64,000 bases of DNA. It comes from Paenibacillus_AP thailandensis (GTDB lineage Bacteria; Bacillota; Bacilli; Paenibacillales; Paenibacillaceae). The stretch's first letter is position 1. The number at the start of each line of letters is the position of its first letter. The translations under genes and the position numbers were made by a program. Below, one piece after another: positions 17,772-26,987 of the stretch. The notes below the pieces were generated by a model, which saw nothing but the letters and a program-made list of their open reading frames with translations, was not told where the DNA came from and searched no databases. Location: positions 27,699 to 91,698 of the forward strand of contig NZ_JBHUMY010000009.1 of assembly GCF_042685365.1 (NCBI RefSeq). The letters run 5' to 3'.

Positions 17772-18908
17772 CTACTCCCAGAACATCGTCCGTCCGCCGC
17801 GCAGCCGAGCAAGGCCCTCGACGAAATAATAATCACCGTAGATAAGCGGAACGTCGATGTTTTTGCCTTCCGGATAATGGCTTGTTCCGTGCTTGATAAG
17901 CCCCTCTTCGTTCAGGTCGTCCCATGCCCCATAGTTTCGATAGAGCGATTCCAGGATGCGCTCTCCGGCTTTGCGGTAAACGGCAGCCTCCAGCTCGCCC
18001 GCCATATCCGCCAGCAGCAGCAGGCCGCTCGCCGCGCATGCGCCCGCCGACGAATCCCGATATTTCGTTACTTCAGGCGGCGTCCGGAAATCCCAATGCG
18101 GCACCGCGTCCTCCGGCAGCTGCGACAGAAAAAAATGCGCGACCCGCTTGGCCGCGTCCAAATAGCGGCGATCCCCCGTATGACGATAGGAAAGCGTTAA
18201 GCCGTACAGCGCCCAGGCCGTCCCTCTCGACCAGGCCGATTCCGGGGCGTAGCCCTGCCCCCCAAGCGGCCTTATCTTCTCCCCTGTGAGCGCATCGAAT
18301 TCCACGATATGGTACGCCGACCCGTCCGGCCGGATAAAATGCTCCAGCACCGTCTCCATATGCGCCTCCGCAACGTGGCGGTAACGCGGATCGCCGGTTG
18401 TCCGCGACGCCCAGTAAAGAAGCGGCATGTTCATGCAGCAGTCGATAATGGCGATTCCGGCGTTGTCCTCGCCTTCCCTCCAAGGATTCCAGGCGCGGAT
18501 ATACCGCCCTTTTAAATTGAAGCGCGCCGCCAAATAGTTGGCCGCCTGCAGCGCCCGGCGCTTCGATTCGGCCGACTGCGTCAGTTTGTACGAAGCGACG
18601 CTCGTCAGCGTCCACATGAAGCCGAGATCGTGATCGAGCCGGCTGTAATCGTGAAGCACGGGATCCAGCCGCTCTTCGCATTGCTCCGCCAAGCGGCGCA
18701 GCTCCATGTCCCCGCTTTCCTCGTAAACAAGCCACAGCAGCCCCGGCCAAAAGCCGGCCGTCCACCAATGGGGCGCTTCCAGCACATAGGTGCCTCCTAC
18801 GCTGGCGTGCGGAAATCCGGCTCCGATCCTTCCGCTTATGCGCTTCGTTTTTTGTACGACATTCCCCCATGCCTCTTCCAGCCATTCCGGTTTCCGTGTC
18901 TCCGACAT
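17772..18908 (-). CDS. GH88 unsaturated glucuronyl hydrolase
   Basis: A 378-residue family GH88 enzyme, which removes the 4,5-unsaturated uronic acid left at the non-reducing end after a lyase cut. The WWTAGFWPGLLWL motif, the HDLGFM aspartate near residue 95 and the IIDCCMNMPLLYWA aspartate near 155 correspond to the two catalytic aspartates of UGL. It lacks a signal peptide, so it acts inside the cell on imported disaccharides. It starts one base after the stop of the heparinase-like gene, implying tight coupling. GH105 is a related alternative family. Confidence 0.88.
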   Translation of the reverse strand: MSETRKPEWLEEAWGNVVQKTKRISGRIGAGFPHASVGGTYVLEAPHWWTAGFWPGLLWLVYEESGDMELRRLAEQCEERLDPVLHDYSRLDHDLGFMWTLTSVASYKLTQSAESKRRALQAANYLAARFNLKGRYIRAWNPWREGEDNAGIAIIDCCMNMPLLYWASRTTGDPRYRHVAEAHMETVLEHFIRPDGSAYHIVEFDALTGEKIRPLGGQGYAPESAWSRGTAWALYGLTLSYRHTGDRRYLDAAKRVAHFFLSQLPEDAVPHWDFRTPPEVTKYRDSSAGACAASGLLLLADMAGELEAAVYRKAGERILESLYRNYGAWDDLNEEGLIKHGTSHYPEGKNIDVPLIYGDYYFVEGLARLRGGRTMFWE

Positions 18909-18909
18909 C

Positions 18910-21036
18910 TCAATCCGCTCCCCGTTCCGTTGATATCAATTCAAACTCAAGCTCCACGCGGCTTTTCCGCTCCGGCTTCGTCAGCTCGAAGTCGACCGTA
19001 TACCAATCCGTTTCGCGGCCGTAATGGTTGCTGTACGTCCGCTTCGTTATATGCGGCTTCAGCCGTTCCGCATCGTAACGGATCAACGCTGCGTCCCCGC
19101 TTCCCTCGCCCCGCAGCAGCAAGCTTCCGGCGCGCCCTTTTTCGGTACCGAACCCGGTGGCGCTTCCTCCTCCCGCGGGGTCCGTGTTGTCTAGGGTAAC
19201 CACGGTGCGGGCGTCGTCGATGCCGGGGTTGTCCGCGATACGGGCGTTGTCCATAGTGCCGGAGTTGTCCGCGATACGGGCGCTATCCTCGACGCAAGCG
19301 TTGTTCATAATGCGGGGGATGCCCGCGGTACGGGCGCTATCCTCGACGCGAGCGTTGTCCATGGTGCCGGGGCTGTCCGCGAAGCGGACGCCCGCCGTGC
19401 GGCCTGCGCCGCCTTCCGGCCCGCCCGGCCCTTCGAGCACGACCGGGGCGCATAGCGTCACGATCCGCTCGACGATGCTCCCCGGCTGCGCCGTAAACGC
19501 AAACTCGTCCGTCAGACGAAGCGACGGAAGCTCCCTTTTGCGCCATACCAGCTCGCGCACGAGCGAGGACAAATGCGGAAGCCGGTACGCGGACGCCATC
19601 TCCAGCTTGAGCCGCACCTCACCGTCGCGCGCCGAGGCTTCCAGCACTTCCCCTTTGCTGTCGGGGCCCGCAGCCTGATAAGCCCCGTCCACGATCGGCA
19701 CCGAATGCCCTTGCGAGCCGTTGCAGTCGAAGCCGTAGCGGCCGTCCCCGAAGTAGGCCGCCGTATATTCGCCCGCTCCGAGCTCGGCAACCAGCTGGAC
19801 TCCTTCGGCGCTTACAATAAAGCTGCCGATGTCGTTATGGTTGTGCGGCTCGTCGTTATGCCCGCCTTTGGCGGCGAATCCGAAGCTGCCGCACGATGAC
19901 GTATGCCGCGACATGACCCACTTCGCGTCCGGCAGCACATAGTCGGCATCCCGCCAGGTGTCGGCCCGCTTGGCGGGATCGCACCAGACGATGTTGCGGA
20001 ACGCCGGCGCCCAGCGGCTGCAATGGTCGTCCGTATAGGACGCGCGGATCGAGGAAGGCGGAAGATCGAATTCCTCGTACAATCCGGCCAAGTAATGGGA
20101 CAACCCGAGCTGGGCGGGAACGCGAGCGGCCGAGTCGGAAAAATTGGCCACGGCCGCGCCGTGCAGATAGCATTTTTGCTGGAACAAGGCAATGGCGCGG
20201 ACTTTCGGATGCGCGAAAAGGTCGATGCCGCCTTCCGTGCGCCGCTTCAGCAAATCCGCAAAATAAACGAAATACCCGAAGCCGTAATTCCAATAGCCGA
20301 CCCCTTCCAAGCAAGCGCCGTCGTCCCCGTAGCCCTCCAGAAAGCATGCCATGCTGCCAAGCGCTTTCAGGACGATGGCGGTCAGCCGCTCCGACGGCTC
20401 GAGCAGCAGCAGAGCGGCGGCGCCGATTGATCCGGCGCATACGGCGGACCAGTTGTGCCGCGCCGTCTCCCAGCCGAACGGGCCGGCTTCCATATACGGC
20501 CGAAGCAGCCGCTCTTCAACCTCTTGCGCGATCCGGTCGCGGAGCAGCGCCGGAAGCCGATCGCCCAGCAGCCGCCGCATTTCGCAAAGCGTAAATCCCG
20601 TTTCCGCCGCGAACAGATCGATCGCGCCGCGCGCTTCCGCCGTGCGGATATGCGCCGGCAGGCACCAGGTGTACTCCCCGCAGACCGACCAGATCATGTC
20701 GTACAACCGTTTTAAGCGCTCCTCCTTCTCCGGCTCGAGCAAGGCAAGCAGCATATACGTATTCAAACGGCGCCTTCGCTCAAAGTATGCGTTTTCATAT
20801 TCGAGCCTCGTTCCCCGCTTCTCGAACAGCGTAAACAAGCCGTACGTCAATTCGGGGACGGGCGTGCCGCCAAGCCGCTTTCCTTCGCGGCGGATTTCGC
20901 CGACAATGTCTGCGTAGTCTTCCGATTCGCGTACGGTCCGCCAGAACCGTTCCTGGCCGCCTTCCCGGTCATACATGCCGCGCCCGGCCGGAGCCAGCCG
21001 CTCGAGCTTCCGCTTCAACTCTTCTTCGCTTACCAC
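18910..21036 (-). CDS. Heparinase II/III-like protein with an internal repeat insertion
   Basis: A 708-residue protein with an N-terminal alpha/alpha toroid (about 1-370, including GYGDDGACLEGVGYWNYGFG) and a C-terminal beta-sandwich with the heparinase II/III segment HNDEPHNHNDIGSFIV near 400. This is the lyase fold used on uronic acid polysaccharides. There is no signal peptide, so it probably acts on imported oligosaccharides. GTG start after GAGAGGCGG. About residues 536-626 are an unusual Ala/Asp/Asn-rich hexapeptide-like repeat encoded by a minisatellite; the family domain resumes after it. It lies between the YesN gene and GH88 in one operon. The true substrate is unknown. Confidence 0.8.
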   Translation of the reverse strand: MVSEEELKRKLERLAPAGRGMYDREGGQERFWRTVRESEDYADIVGEIRREGKRLGGTPVPELTYGLFTLFEKRGTRLEYENAYFERRRRLNTYMLLALLEPEKEERLKRLYDMIWSVCGEYTWCLPAHIRTAEARGAIDLFAAETGFTLCEMRRLLGDRLPALLRDRIAQEVEERLLRPYMEAGPFGWETARHNWSAVCAGSIGAAALLLLEPSERLTAIVLKALGSMACFLEGYGDDGACLEGVGYWNYGFGYFVYFADLLKRRTEGGIDLFAHPKVRAIALFQQKCYLHGAAVANFSDSAARVPAQLGLSHYLAGLYEEFDLPPSSIRASYTDDHCSRWAPAFRNIVWCDPAKRADTWRDADYVLPDAKWVMSRHTSSCGSFGFAAKGGHNDEPHNHNDIGSFIVSAEGVQLVAELGAGEYTAAYFGDGRYGFDCNGSQGHSVPIVDGAYQAAGPDSKGEVLEASARDGEVRLKLEMASAYRLPHLSSLVRELVWRKRELPSLRLTDEFAFTAQPGSIVERIVTLCAPVVLEGPGGPEGGAGRTAGVRFADSPGTMDNARVEDSARTAGIPRIMNNACVEDSARIADNSGTMDNARIADNPGIDDARTVVTLDNTDPAGGGSATGFGTEKGRAGSLLLRGEGSGDAALIRYDAERLKPHITKRTYSNHYGRETDWYTVDFELTKPERKSRVELEFELISTERGAD
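19235..19387. repeat. Coding minisatellite of 18-bp period inside the heparinase-like gene
   Basis: The segment beginning GCGATACGGGCG recurs at 19235, 19271, 19325 and 19379, spaced 36, 54 and 54 bp, all multiples of 18. Two 54-bp units are over 80 percent alike by eye. The frame stays open and gives hexapeptides such as MDNARV, EDSART, EDSARI and MDNARI. The core AGCGTT is shared with the 18-bp repeats at 35253-35342. Confidence 0.75.
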
Positions 21037-21061
21037 GGTCGCGCCGCCTCTCTTTCCATCG

Positions 21062-22669
21062 TTATCCCCGGTATTCCACCGGCGTCGAGCCGGCGTGGGC
21101 TTTGAACGTCTTGATGAAATAGCTCTGATTGTCGTAGCCGAGCAGCTCGCATATTTCCCCTACGGTATGCGGGGTTTGGTCGAGCAGCTCCTTGGCCCGC
21201 TCCATTTTCATTCGGGTTACATATTCGATAAACGTGACCCCCAGCTCCTTCTTGAACAGGCGGCTGAAATAGCTGGCGTTCAAATGCAAATGCTCCGCCA
21301 CTTCGTCAAGGCTGATCCGCCTTCCGATGTTAAGCGCGATATATTTGCACGCCTCCGCGACTTCCGTCCGTTTGCCGGCCGACGGGGCGCCCGCTCTCGC
21401 CGCGGCCATCGCGCATAGATGCTCGGTAAACCAGCCGCCCAGCTGAACCAGGGAATCGAGCTCGGCGATTTCTTTGTGCAGCGTATCCGCATTGTGTCCG
21501 GACGGGATATGCTGCAGCGTATGCAGCTTCAGCTTTAAATCGAGCAGCAGCTTCAATACCCAATCCTTCACCGTCTCCGACGGGTATTCCTGCTGACGGA
21601 TGAAGGAAATCCAATGCTCCCCCGCCTTTCTCGCCTCCTCCTCCCGCCCCCCGAGCAGCGCCGCGCGCAGCTGCTGAACCGCCCGATCGTAATAATCGAA
21701 CAGATCCCGTTTGACCGCAGGAACGGAACGGCGCAGCGTTTCGCAAGCCCCTTCGCCTAAATAGAAGCGCTGCTCTTCGCCGTTCAGCAGAGCCTTCAAG
21801 CTTTGCTTCAGCTCTTCCGGCGACGCCGACGCATTCCCGACAAGGAACGACATGCGGATTTTCAACACGCCGGCCAGCGTATCCTGAACCTGCCGCAGCG
21901 TCCTCCGGATTTCGTCCATCCGGTTCACTTTCAGGCTCGGCTTATAGGAGAACAGCAGCAAGGAACGCTTGGCGTCGTAGCCGACATGCTGCCCCCGCGG
22001 CGACGAAGCGGCGCCAAGCACCTCGTTCATCACGTTGCCGACCGCGAACTGCAGCGTTTGCTCGGACGCGAACCGGAGCTTCGCCGTCCGGTAATGATCG
22101 ATGAAGCCGATCGCCGGCAAGCATTCCTCGCCGCTCAACATAAAGCCGTAGCTTTCGGCGTCTTTCCTCCATTGCTCGGGCGACAGCAGCGGCTGCTGGA
22201 TGAAGCTTCGGATCGCTTTCTCCTTGCGCAGCTCCTTCGTCTCGTCCGCGAGCAGCCTAAGCCGCGACTGCTCCCGGCTCATCAGCCTTTCTTCGTCGAG
22301 GCTTTCCTTAAGCCTGCCGAGAAGTCTGGACAGGTCTCCCGGGTCGAGCGCGTCCTTCAGAAAATATTCCCGGACGTTCAGCCGCATCGCCTGCTGCGCC
22401 AGCTGGAACTCGCTATGGCAGGACAAAATGACGATCCGGACGCCCGCGTTCCGCTCCCGCACGCGCGCCGCAAGCTCAAGCCCGTCCATGCGGGGCATGC
22501 CGATATCGGTAATGAGGACATCCGGCATTTCCCTTTCGGCTTGCTCCCAAGCGCTTTCCCCGTTCTCGTGCGCTCCGATAAGCCGAAACCCAAGCTTCTC
22601 CCATTCGATCGCTTCCGAGAGCAATTCAATAACCGGATAGTCGTCGTCAGCCAGCATTACGCTGTACAT
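21062..22669 (-). CDS. YesN-type response regulator with AraC DNA-binding domain
   Basis: A 535-residue response regulator of the YesN type. Residues 1-120 are a receiver domain (acidic patch ADDD, phosphoacceptor aspartate in VLITDIGMPRMDG near 55). A middle region of about 300 residues is poorly conserved. The last 100 residues are an AraC-type double helix-turn-helix (LNASYFSRLFKKELGVTFIE). Two in-frame ATGs exist; the second, at 22669, is six bases after AAGGAGG and is preferred. The gene overlaps the kinase gene by 23 bp. It should activate the adjacent transporter and enzyme operon when the sugar is sensed. Confidence 0.9.
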   Translation of the reverse strand: MYSVMLADDDYPVIELLSEAIEWEKLGFRLIGAHENGESAWEQAEREMPDVLITDIGMPRMDGLELAARVRERNAGVRIVILSCHSEFQLAQQAMRLNVREYFLKDALDPGDLSRLLGRLKESLDEERLMSREQSRLRLLADETKELRKEKAIRSFIQQPLLSPEQWRKDAESYGFMLSGEECLPAIGFIDHYRTAKLRFASEQTLQFAVGNVMNEVLGAASSPRGQHVGYDAKRSLLLFSYKPSLKVNRMDEIRRTLRQVQDTLAGVLKIRMSFLVGNASASPEELKQSLKALLNGEEQRFYLGEGACETLRRSVPAVKRDLFDYYDRAVQQLRAALLGGREEEARKAGEHWISFIRQQEYPSETVKDWVLKLLLDLKLKLHTLQHIPSGHNADTLHKEIAELDSLVQLGGWFTEHLCAMAAARAGAPSAGKRTEVAEACKYIALNIGRRISLDEVAEHLHLNASYFSRLFKKELGVTFIEYVTRMKMERAKELLDQTPHTVGEICELLGYDNQSYFIKTFKAHAGSTPVEYRG

Positions 22670-24482
22670 CGTCATCCTCCTTCCGCGGTATGCGCATGGT
22701 CACTTTCGTCCCTTTGCCGGGCTCGCTTTGAACGTCCATGCGGAACCGGTCTCCGAATACCATCTTCATCCGCTCCGCGACGTTCGGCAAGCCGATGCCG
22801 GAGAAACGGCCGCGCTCCTCCTCCCGGTACAGCGCTTCGGCAGCATGGAAACGGATGCTCTTGTTCACCCGTGCGAGCTTCTCTCCGTCCATGCCGTTCC
22901 CGTCGTCCTCGACGGTCAGCTCGACGTCGCCGTCTGGCAGAACGACGGCCCGAACGGCGATCGTTCCTTTGCTTTGGCATAGCCCGTGAATAAGCGCGTT
23001 TTCGACGACGGGCTGAAGGAAAAAGCGCGGCACGCGGATGAGGAACGCTTCGGCTGCAATCTCGAGACGAAGCTGAGCCTCCTCTTTTTGCCGCAAATTC
23101 ATCAGCTCCACGTAATTCGCCACAAGGCCGATCTCCTCGTGCAGGCTGATCTCGTCCTTTTCGCCCGTTATCGTCATCCGCAGCAGCTTCGAAAGCGAGC
23201 CGATCATTTGCGCGCTTTCCGGATCGCCTCCCCGCATCGCTTTCATCCGAATCGAGTTCAGCACGTTGAACAGAAAATGCGGGTTGATTTGCGCCTGAAG
23301 CATGCGAAGCTCGGCTTTGCGCTTTCGCGCCTGCGTTTCCCTCACCTCGGCCAGCATCCCGTTAATGCGGTCGAGCATCTGGTCGAACAGAAAACCGAGC
23401 CGGCCGATCTCGTCCCGGCCCCGAATGCCCGAGCGGACGGAAAGGCTGCCGCGCTGCACCGCCGCGGACACTTTGCCGAGCCTCACGAGCGGCTTCGTGA
23501 ACGCCCGGAGAAGAGCGATCAACAGCAGCAGAAAGACGAAAAAGGAAGCCAGCTGGAACACAAACACGCGGCTGAAAATCGAGCTGATATTAACGGTCGC
23601 CTGCTTGTAGGGCTGCACCGAGACGAGACGCCAGCCGTTGAACGGAATCGGCTGCTCCGCCACGAGATAGCGCCCGTCTTTCGCTTTTACGATCGAGGTC
23701 GAAGCTGAAGCGCCCGTCCCGCGAATCGGATACTCGAGCGCCGTTCCGATTTGCGAGCTGTCCTTATGGGACAGGATGCGCCCGTCTTCGTCGATCAGCA
23801 TCACTTCCTGCCCGGCCGTCAGACGGTCGAATATGCCGTTCACTTGGTTTTCCATAACCGTAACGACGATGTAGCCGTAAATGTCTGCGTTTTCAAGACG
23901 AAGCGTTCGAACGACCGAAATCTGGTACGGATTGTCGAGCTTCTCCATCGAGAAAACGGTCGGCTCCGTCTTCACCCAATACGATTGAAATCCTTTCAGC
24001 TTGCCAAGCTCGCCGAACCATTGCTCCTGCGTCAAACCGGCCGGATTATACTCGCCTCGGGAATAATTCGTAAACGTTTTGCCGTTCGTAAGCAGTACGG
24101 TGACATAACTTTTATCCCCGATCACCGTCAAGCTTTCCAGCTGCTCCAAAATATTGTTTTCCTGCATAAAAGCCTCGTAACGGTTCGACTCGGCCGCGGT
24201 CCCGGCGTTTACGATTTTGAAATAGGCGTTCATGTCCGAGTTTACTTGGATGTAATTGGCAATATTCAACATGCTCTTAAACAAACTCGCAACGGATCCG
24301 CTCGCAAGCTGCAGAGAATCCTGCGCGTTCGACATCGCCTGCCGTTTGACCGCCTCCTGCGTCAATGCGTTGTAGGCGAGCAGCGTAATCGCCGTCGGCA
24401 GCAAAACGCAGGCGATGGCGGCAACAAACAGCTTCGTTCGGATCGACTGCGTCAAGAAGCGTTCTTTCCATCGGCCCGGCAT
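22647..24482 (-). CDS. YesM-type sensor histidine kinase
   Basis: A 611-residue membrane histidine kinase. A first helix near residues 17-38 and a second near 290-312 flank a roughly 250-residue extracellular dCache-like sensor. HAMP follows at about 315-370, then the LytS/YesM-type phosphoacceptor region QAQINPHFLFNVLNSIRM and a HATPase domain (ENALIHGL N box, EDDGNGM G box, GIGLPNVAERM). It pairs with the response regulator encoded in the overlapping downstream gene. Binding protein and permeases are encoded just upstream, so the extracellular sensor may read the sugar directly or through that lipoprotein. Confidence 0.9.
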   Translation of the reverse strand: MPGRWKERFLTQSIRTKLFVAAIACVLLPTAITLLAYNALTQEAVKRQAMSNAQDSLQLASGSVASLFKSMLNIANYIQVNSDMNAYFKIVNAGTAAESNRYEAFMQENNILEQLESLTVIGDKSYVTVLLTNGKTFTNYSRGEYNPAGLTQEQWFGELGKLKGFQSYWVKTEPTVFSMEKLDNPYQISVVRTLRLENADIYGYIVVTVMENQVNGIFDRLTAGQEVMLIDEDGRILSHKDSSQIGTALEYPIRGTGASASTSIVKAKDGRYLVAEQPIPFNGWRLVSVQPYKQATVNISSIFSRVFVFQLASFFVFLLLLIALLRAFTKPLVRLGKVSAAVQRGSLSVRSGIRGRDEIGRLGFLFDQMLDRINGMLAEVRETQARKRKAELRMLQAQINPHFLFNVLNSIRMKAMRGGDPESAQMIGSLSKLLRMTITGEKDEISLHEEIGLVANYVELMNLRQKEEAQLRLEIAAEAFLIRVPRFFLQPVVENALIHGLCQSKGTIAVRAVVLPDGDVELTVEDDGNGMDGEKLARVNKSIRFHAAEALYREEERGRFSGIGLPNVAERMKMVFGDRFRMDVQSEPGKGTKVTMRIPRKEDDDVQRNAG

Positions 24483-24506
24483 CTCGTCAAGTCCCCCCTT
24501 GCAAAG

Positions 24507-24538
24507 GAAAAAAAGGGGCGATTGTCACCGCCCCCGCT
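24507..24538 (-). terminator. Terminator after the sugar-binding lipoprotein gene
   Basis: On the minus strand GGGGCGGTGACAATCGCCCC is followed by eight T residues. It lies between the binding protein and the kinase gene, so it may set lower expression of the kinase and enzymes than of the transporter. Confidence 0.7.
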
Positions 24539-24556
24539 CAGGGTCATTATAGCACG

Positions 24557-25909
24557 TTATTTTTTGTTGGCATCTATGATTTTTTGGACGCGTTCCTGGC
24601 TGTTTTTCACCGTCGTATCGATATCCTGGTTACCGAGAATCAGCTTCTCGTATTCCTCGTTAACCGCTTTATAAACCTCGGCCTGATAGGAGGCCGGCGG
24701 CACCAGCTCGGACGCCTTCGAGGCGACCAGCGTGTTCACGAGCGATTCCTTGTCGACCAGCTCGGGGTTTTTCGTGCCGGCCAAAACCGTTTCGAGAATG
24801 TTGGCGATCTCCTCCGCTTTCACCTTATTCCAGGCGGGCACGTTTTTGCCTTGCACCAGCTGTCCTTCGGTCGTATACCAGCGGACGAAATCGTAAGCCT
24901 CCTGCTTATGCTTGGAGCTTGCCGCCACCGCCACATAGTCGGTCGTCACCGGCGTATAGCCGATCTCGTCGTCCGGGTCGTTTTTCGGGAACGGAGCCAC
25001 CGCTACGTGAAAGGTTAGAGGCACTTTGTCGGTGCCGCCGATTTCGGTGTTCATCCAGCTGCCGATCGTAATCATGCTGGCCGACTCGTTGAAGAACTGC
25101 GTCCGGTAAGCCAGCTTCTGCGAAATCATGTCCGTGTAAGGAACGGAGGATTGGTCCTCCTTCTCCATCTTCACCCGCAGCTCAAGCGTCCGCTTGAAGT
25201 TCGGGTCGTCCATGTTCGAGGAGCCGTCCGCCTTCAAAAAGTCGGAGCCGTGCGGCTGGTTCAGCATCATCAGCTTGACGAACTCCATCCAGCCGCCGCC
25301 TTGCGGACCGTGGAAATACGTACCGTAACGTTTGGAAGCGCCTTCGCCTTTGGTCAGCTTTTTGGCGTATTCGGCGTATTCGTCCCAAGTCCAGTCCGTC
25401 GGAACCGGCAGGCCGGCTTCGTCGAGATGATCCTTGTTCAGCAGGACGTACCAAGGATTGAATTTGCCGGGAAGCGCATACACTTTGCCGTTTAAGCGCG
25501 TGTCGACCTTGTAGTCCTCTTCGACCTTGAAGCCGTCCTTGGCGATGTAATCGTCAAGCGGCTCCGCCATGCCGAGCGAGACGCGCTGCGCGTAACCGGC
25601 CGCGTCGCTGAACATGAGGATGTCCATCTGCTCCGAGGAGGCTGCCGCAAGGTCCAGCTTTTTGGACGCTTCGGCCGTGTCGCCCTTTTCGCTCAGATTG
25701 ACCACTTCCACCGTGACGCCGGGTTTTGCCTTCTCGTATGCGGCGATCGTCGCTTTCCAGTTGTACGCCTCCTCCGTCCCGTACGTGTAGAGGCGCAGGT
25801 TTACGTTGCCGCTATCCGAACCCCCGTCCGAATTCGAGCTTCCGCAGCCGGCAAGCAGGCCGACCATCAGCGTTCCGGCCGCGAGGCCGCCGATCCATTT
25901 TCTTTTCAT
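24557..25909 (-). CDS. Sugar ABC transporter substrate-binding lipoprotein (CUT1)
   Basis: A 450-residue extracellular solute-binding protein family 1 lipoprotein. The signal peptide ends in LLAGC at about residue 22, followed by a Ser/Gly/Asp linker. The mature start VNLRLYTYGTEEAYNWKATI and the central FKRTLELRVKM and FNESASMITIGSWM segments fit oligosaccharide-binding proteins. It should deliver an oligosaccharide to the two permeases encoded upstream; no ATPase is encoded here, which is usual because such systems share the MsmX-type ATPase. It belongs to the YesO-like branch by context. Confidence 0.88.
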   Translation of the reverse strand: MKRKWIGGLAAGTLMVGLLAGCGSSNSDGGSDSGNVNLRLYTYGTEEAYNWKATIAAYEKAKPGVTVEVVNLSEKGDTAEASKKLDLAAASSEQMDILMFSDAAGYAQRVSLGMAEPLDDYIAKDGFKVEEDYKVDTRLNGKVYALPGKFNPWYVLLNKDHLDEAGLPVPTDWTWDEYAEYAKKLTKGEGASKRYGTYFHGPQGGGWMEFVKLMMLNQPHGSDFLKADGSSNMDDPNFKRTLELRVKMEKEDQSSVPYTDMISQKLAYRTQFFNESASMITIGSWMNTEIGGTDKVPLTFHVAVAPFPKNDPDDEIGYTPVTTDYVAVAASSKHKQEAYDFVRWYTTEGQLVQGKNVPAWNKVKAEEIANILETVLAGTKNPELVDKESLVNTLVASKASELVPPASYQAEVYKAVNEEYEKLILGNQDIDTTVKNSQERVQKIIDANKK

Positions 25910-26088
25910 CTACTGACCCTCCTAATAAGTTCTTTGATTGTCATCGTAACTTGCATCGAAAGCAACGACCTGGCTTTTCGTGAGCAATCGCATCGATTGT
26001 AGTTCACATTATATCGGCGGGGGCGAAGCCGCTCATGAAACTTTATTTACTTCTTCCGAATTATTTTGACTTCTTTGACCGGTCTCCG

Positions 26089-26958
26089 TTATCCTTTAAC
26101 GCCGCCTAAAGCGATGCCTTCGATGACGCTTTTTTGCCCGATGACGAACACGATAAGAAGCGGCACGATCGCCGAGACCGCCGCAGCCATGATCAGCGAG
26201 TAAAACTCTCCGCTTAAGGACGTAAACTTCTGCATGGCGAGCTGGATCGTAAACAGCTTGTCGGAACGAAGGAAAATAAGCGGGTTCTGGTAATCGTTCC
26301 AGGTCCAAATAAAGCGCAGGATCGCGTAAGTGGCGACCGCCGGCTTCACGAGAGGCAGCCCGATCGACCAGAAGATGCGGCCGTGGCCCGCCCCGTCGAT
26401 TTTGGCCGATTCGATAAAGTCTTGATGCACGCCCATGAAGAACTGCCTCAGCATGAAGGTTCCGAGCACGCTGAAGCTTCCGAGCAAGACAAGCCCGAGA
26501 TGGCTGTCGAACAAGCCGATGTTGCGGTACAAAATAAACTGCGGAATGAGCGTCGCTTGGCCCGGCACCATATAAGTGGCGAGCACGATCATGAACAGCC
26601 ATTTGCCGGCTTTGAAATTCACTTTGGAGAAGCCGTACGCGGCCAAACTCGACACGAGGCAGGAAATGCATGTCGTCACGACGCTCACTTTGATGGAGTT
26701 CCAGTAATACAGATAAAACGGGTAAGCGCCGAACCACACCTCTTTATAATTTTCCGCCGCGTTCCATTCCCGGGGAATCCATTGAATCGGATAGACGAAT
26801 ACGTCTTTCTCGATTTTGAAAGAGGTAACGAGCATCCAAAAAAACGGCAGCAAAAACAATAAACTGATAACGAACATAATTAAGGTTAACGCCGCTTTCC
26901 GCCAGTCCATGCGGGTCAAGCCAGGCGCGGGTTTTGCCGTCGTCGCAGCCATTCGCAT
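26089..26958 (-). CDS. Sugar ABC transporter permease (MalG/YesQ type)
   Basis: A 289-residue inner-membrane permease of the CUT1 MalG group with about six transmembrane helices. The coupling loop ESAKIDGAGHGRIFWSIGLPL near residues 190-210 carries the conserved EAA-type motif. The C terminus ends IEGIALGGVKG, as in this family. It pairs with the MalF-type permease encoded 30 bp upstream to form the channel, and with the lipoprotein encoded 179 bp downstream. The oligosaccharide transported is inferred from the lyase-like and GH88 genes of the operon. Confidence 0.9.
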   Translation of the reverse strand: MRMAATTAKPAPGLTRMDWRKAALTLIMFVISLLFLLPFFWMLVTSFKIEKDVFVYPIQWIPREWNAAENYKEVWFGAYPFYLYYWNSIKVSVVTTCISCLVSSLAAYGFSKVNFKAGKWLFMIVLATYMVPGQATLIPQFILYRNIGLFDSHLGLVLLGSFSVLGTFMLRQFFMGVHQDFIESAKIDGAGHGRIFWSIGLPLVKPAVATYAILRFIWTWNDYQNPLIFLRSDKLFTIQLAMQKFTSLSGEFYSLIMAAAVSAIVPLLIVFVIGQKSVIEGIALGGVKG

Positions 26959-26987
26959 ATCTCCTTTCGCATTAGTCCTTCAGTCAT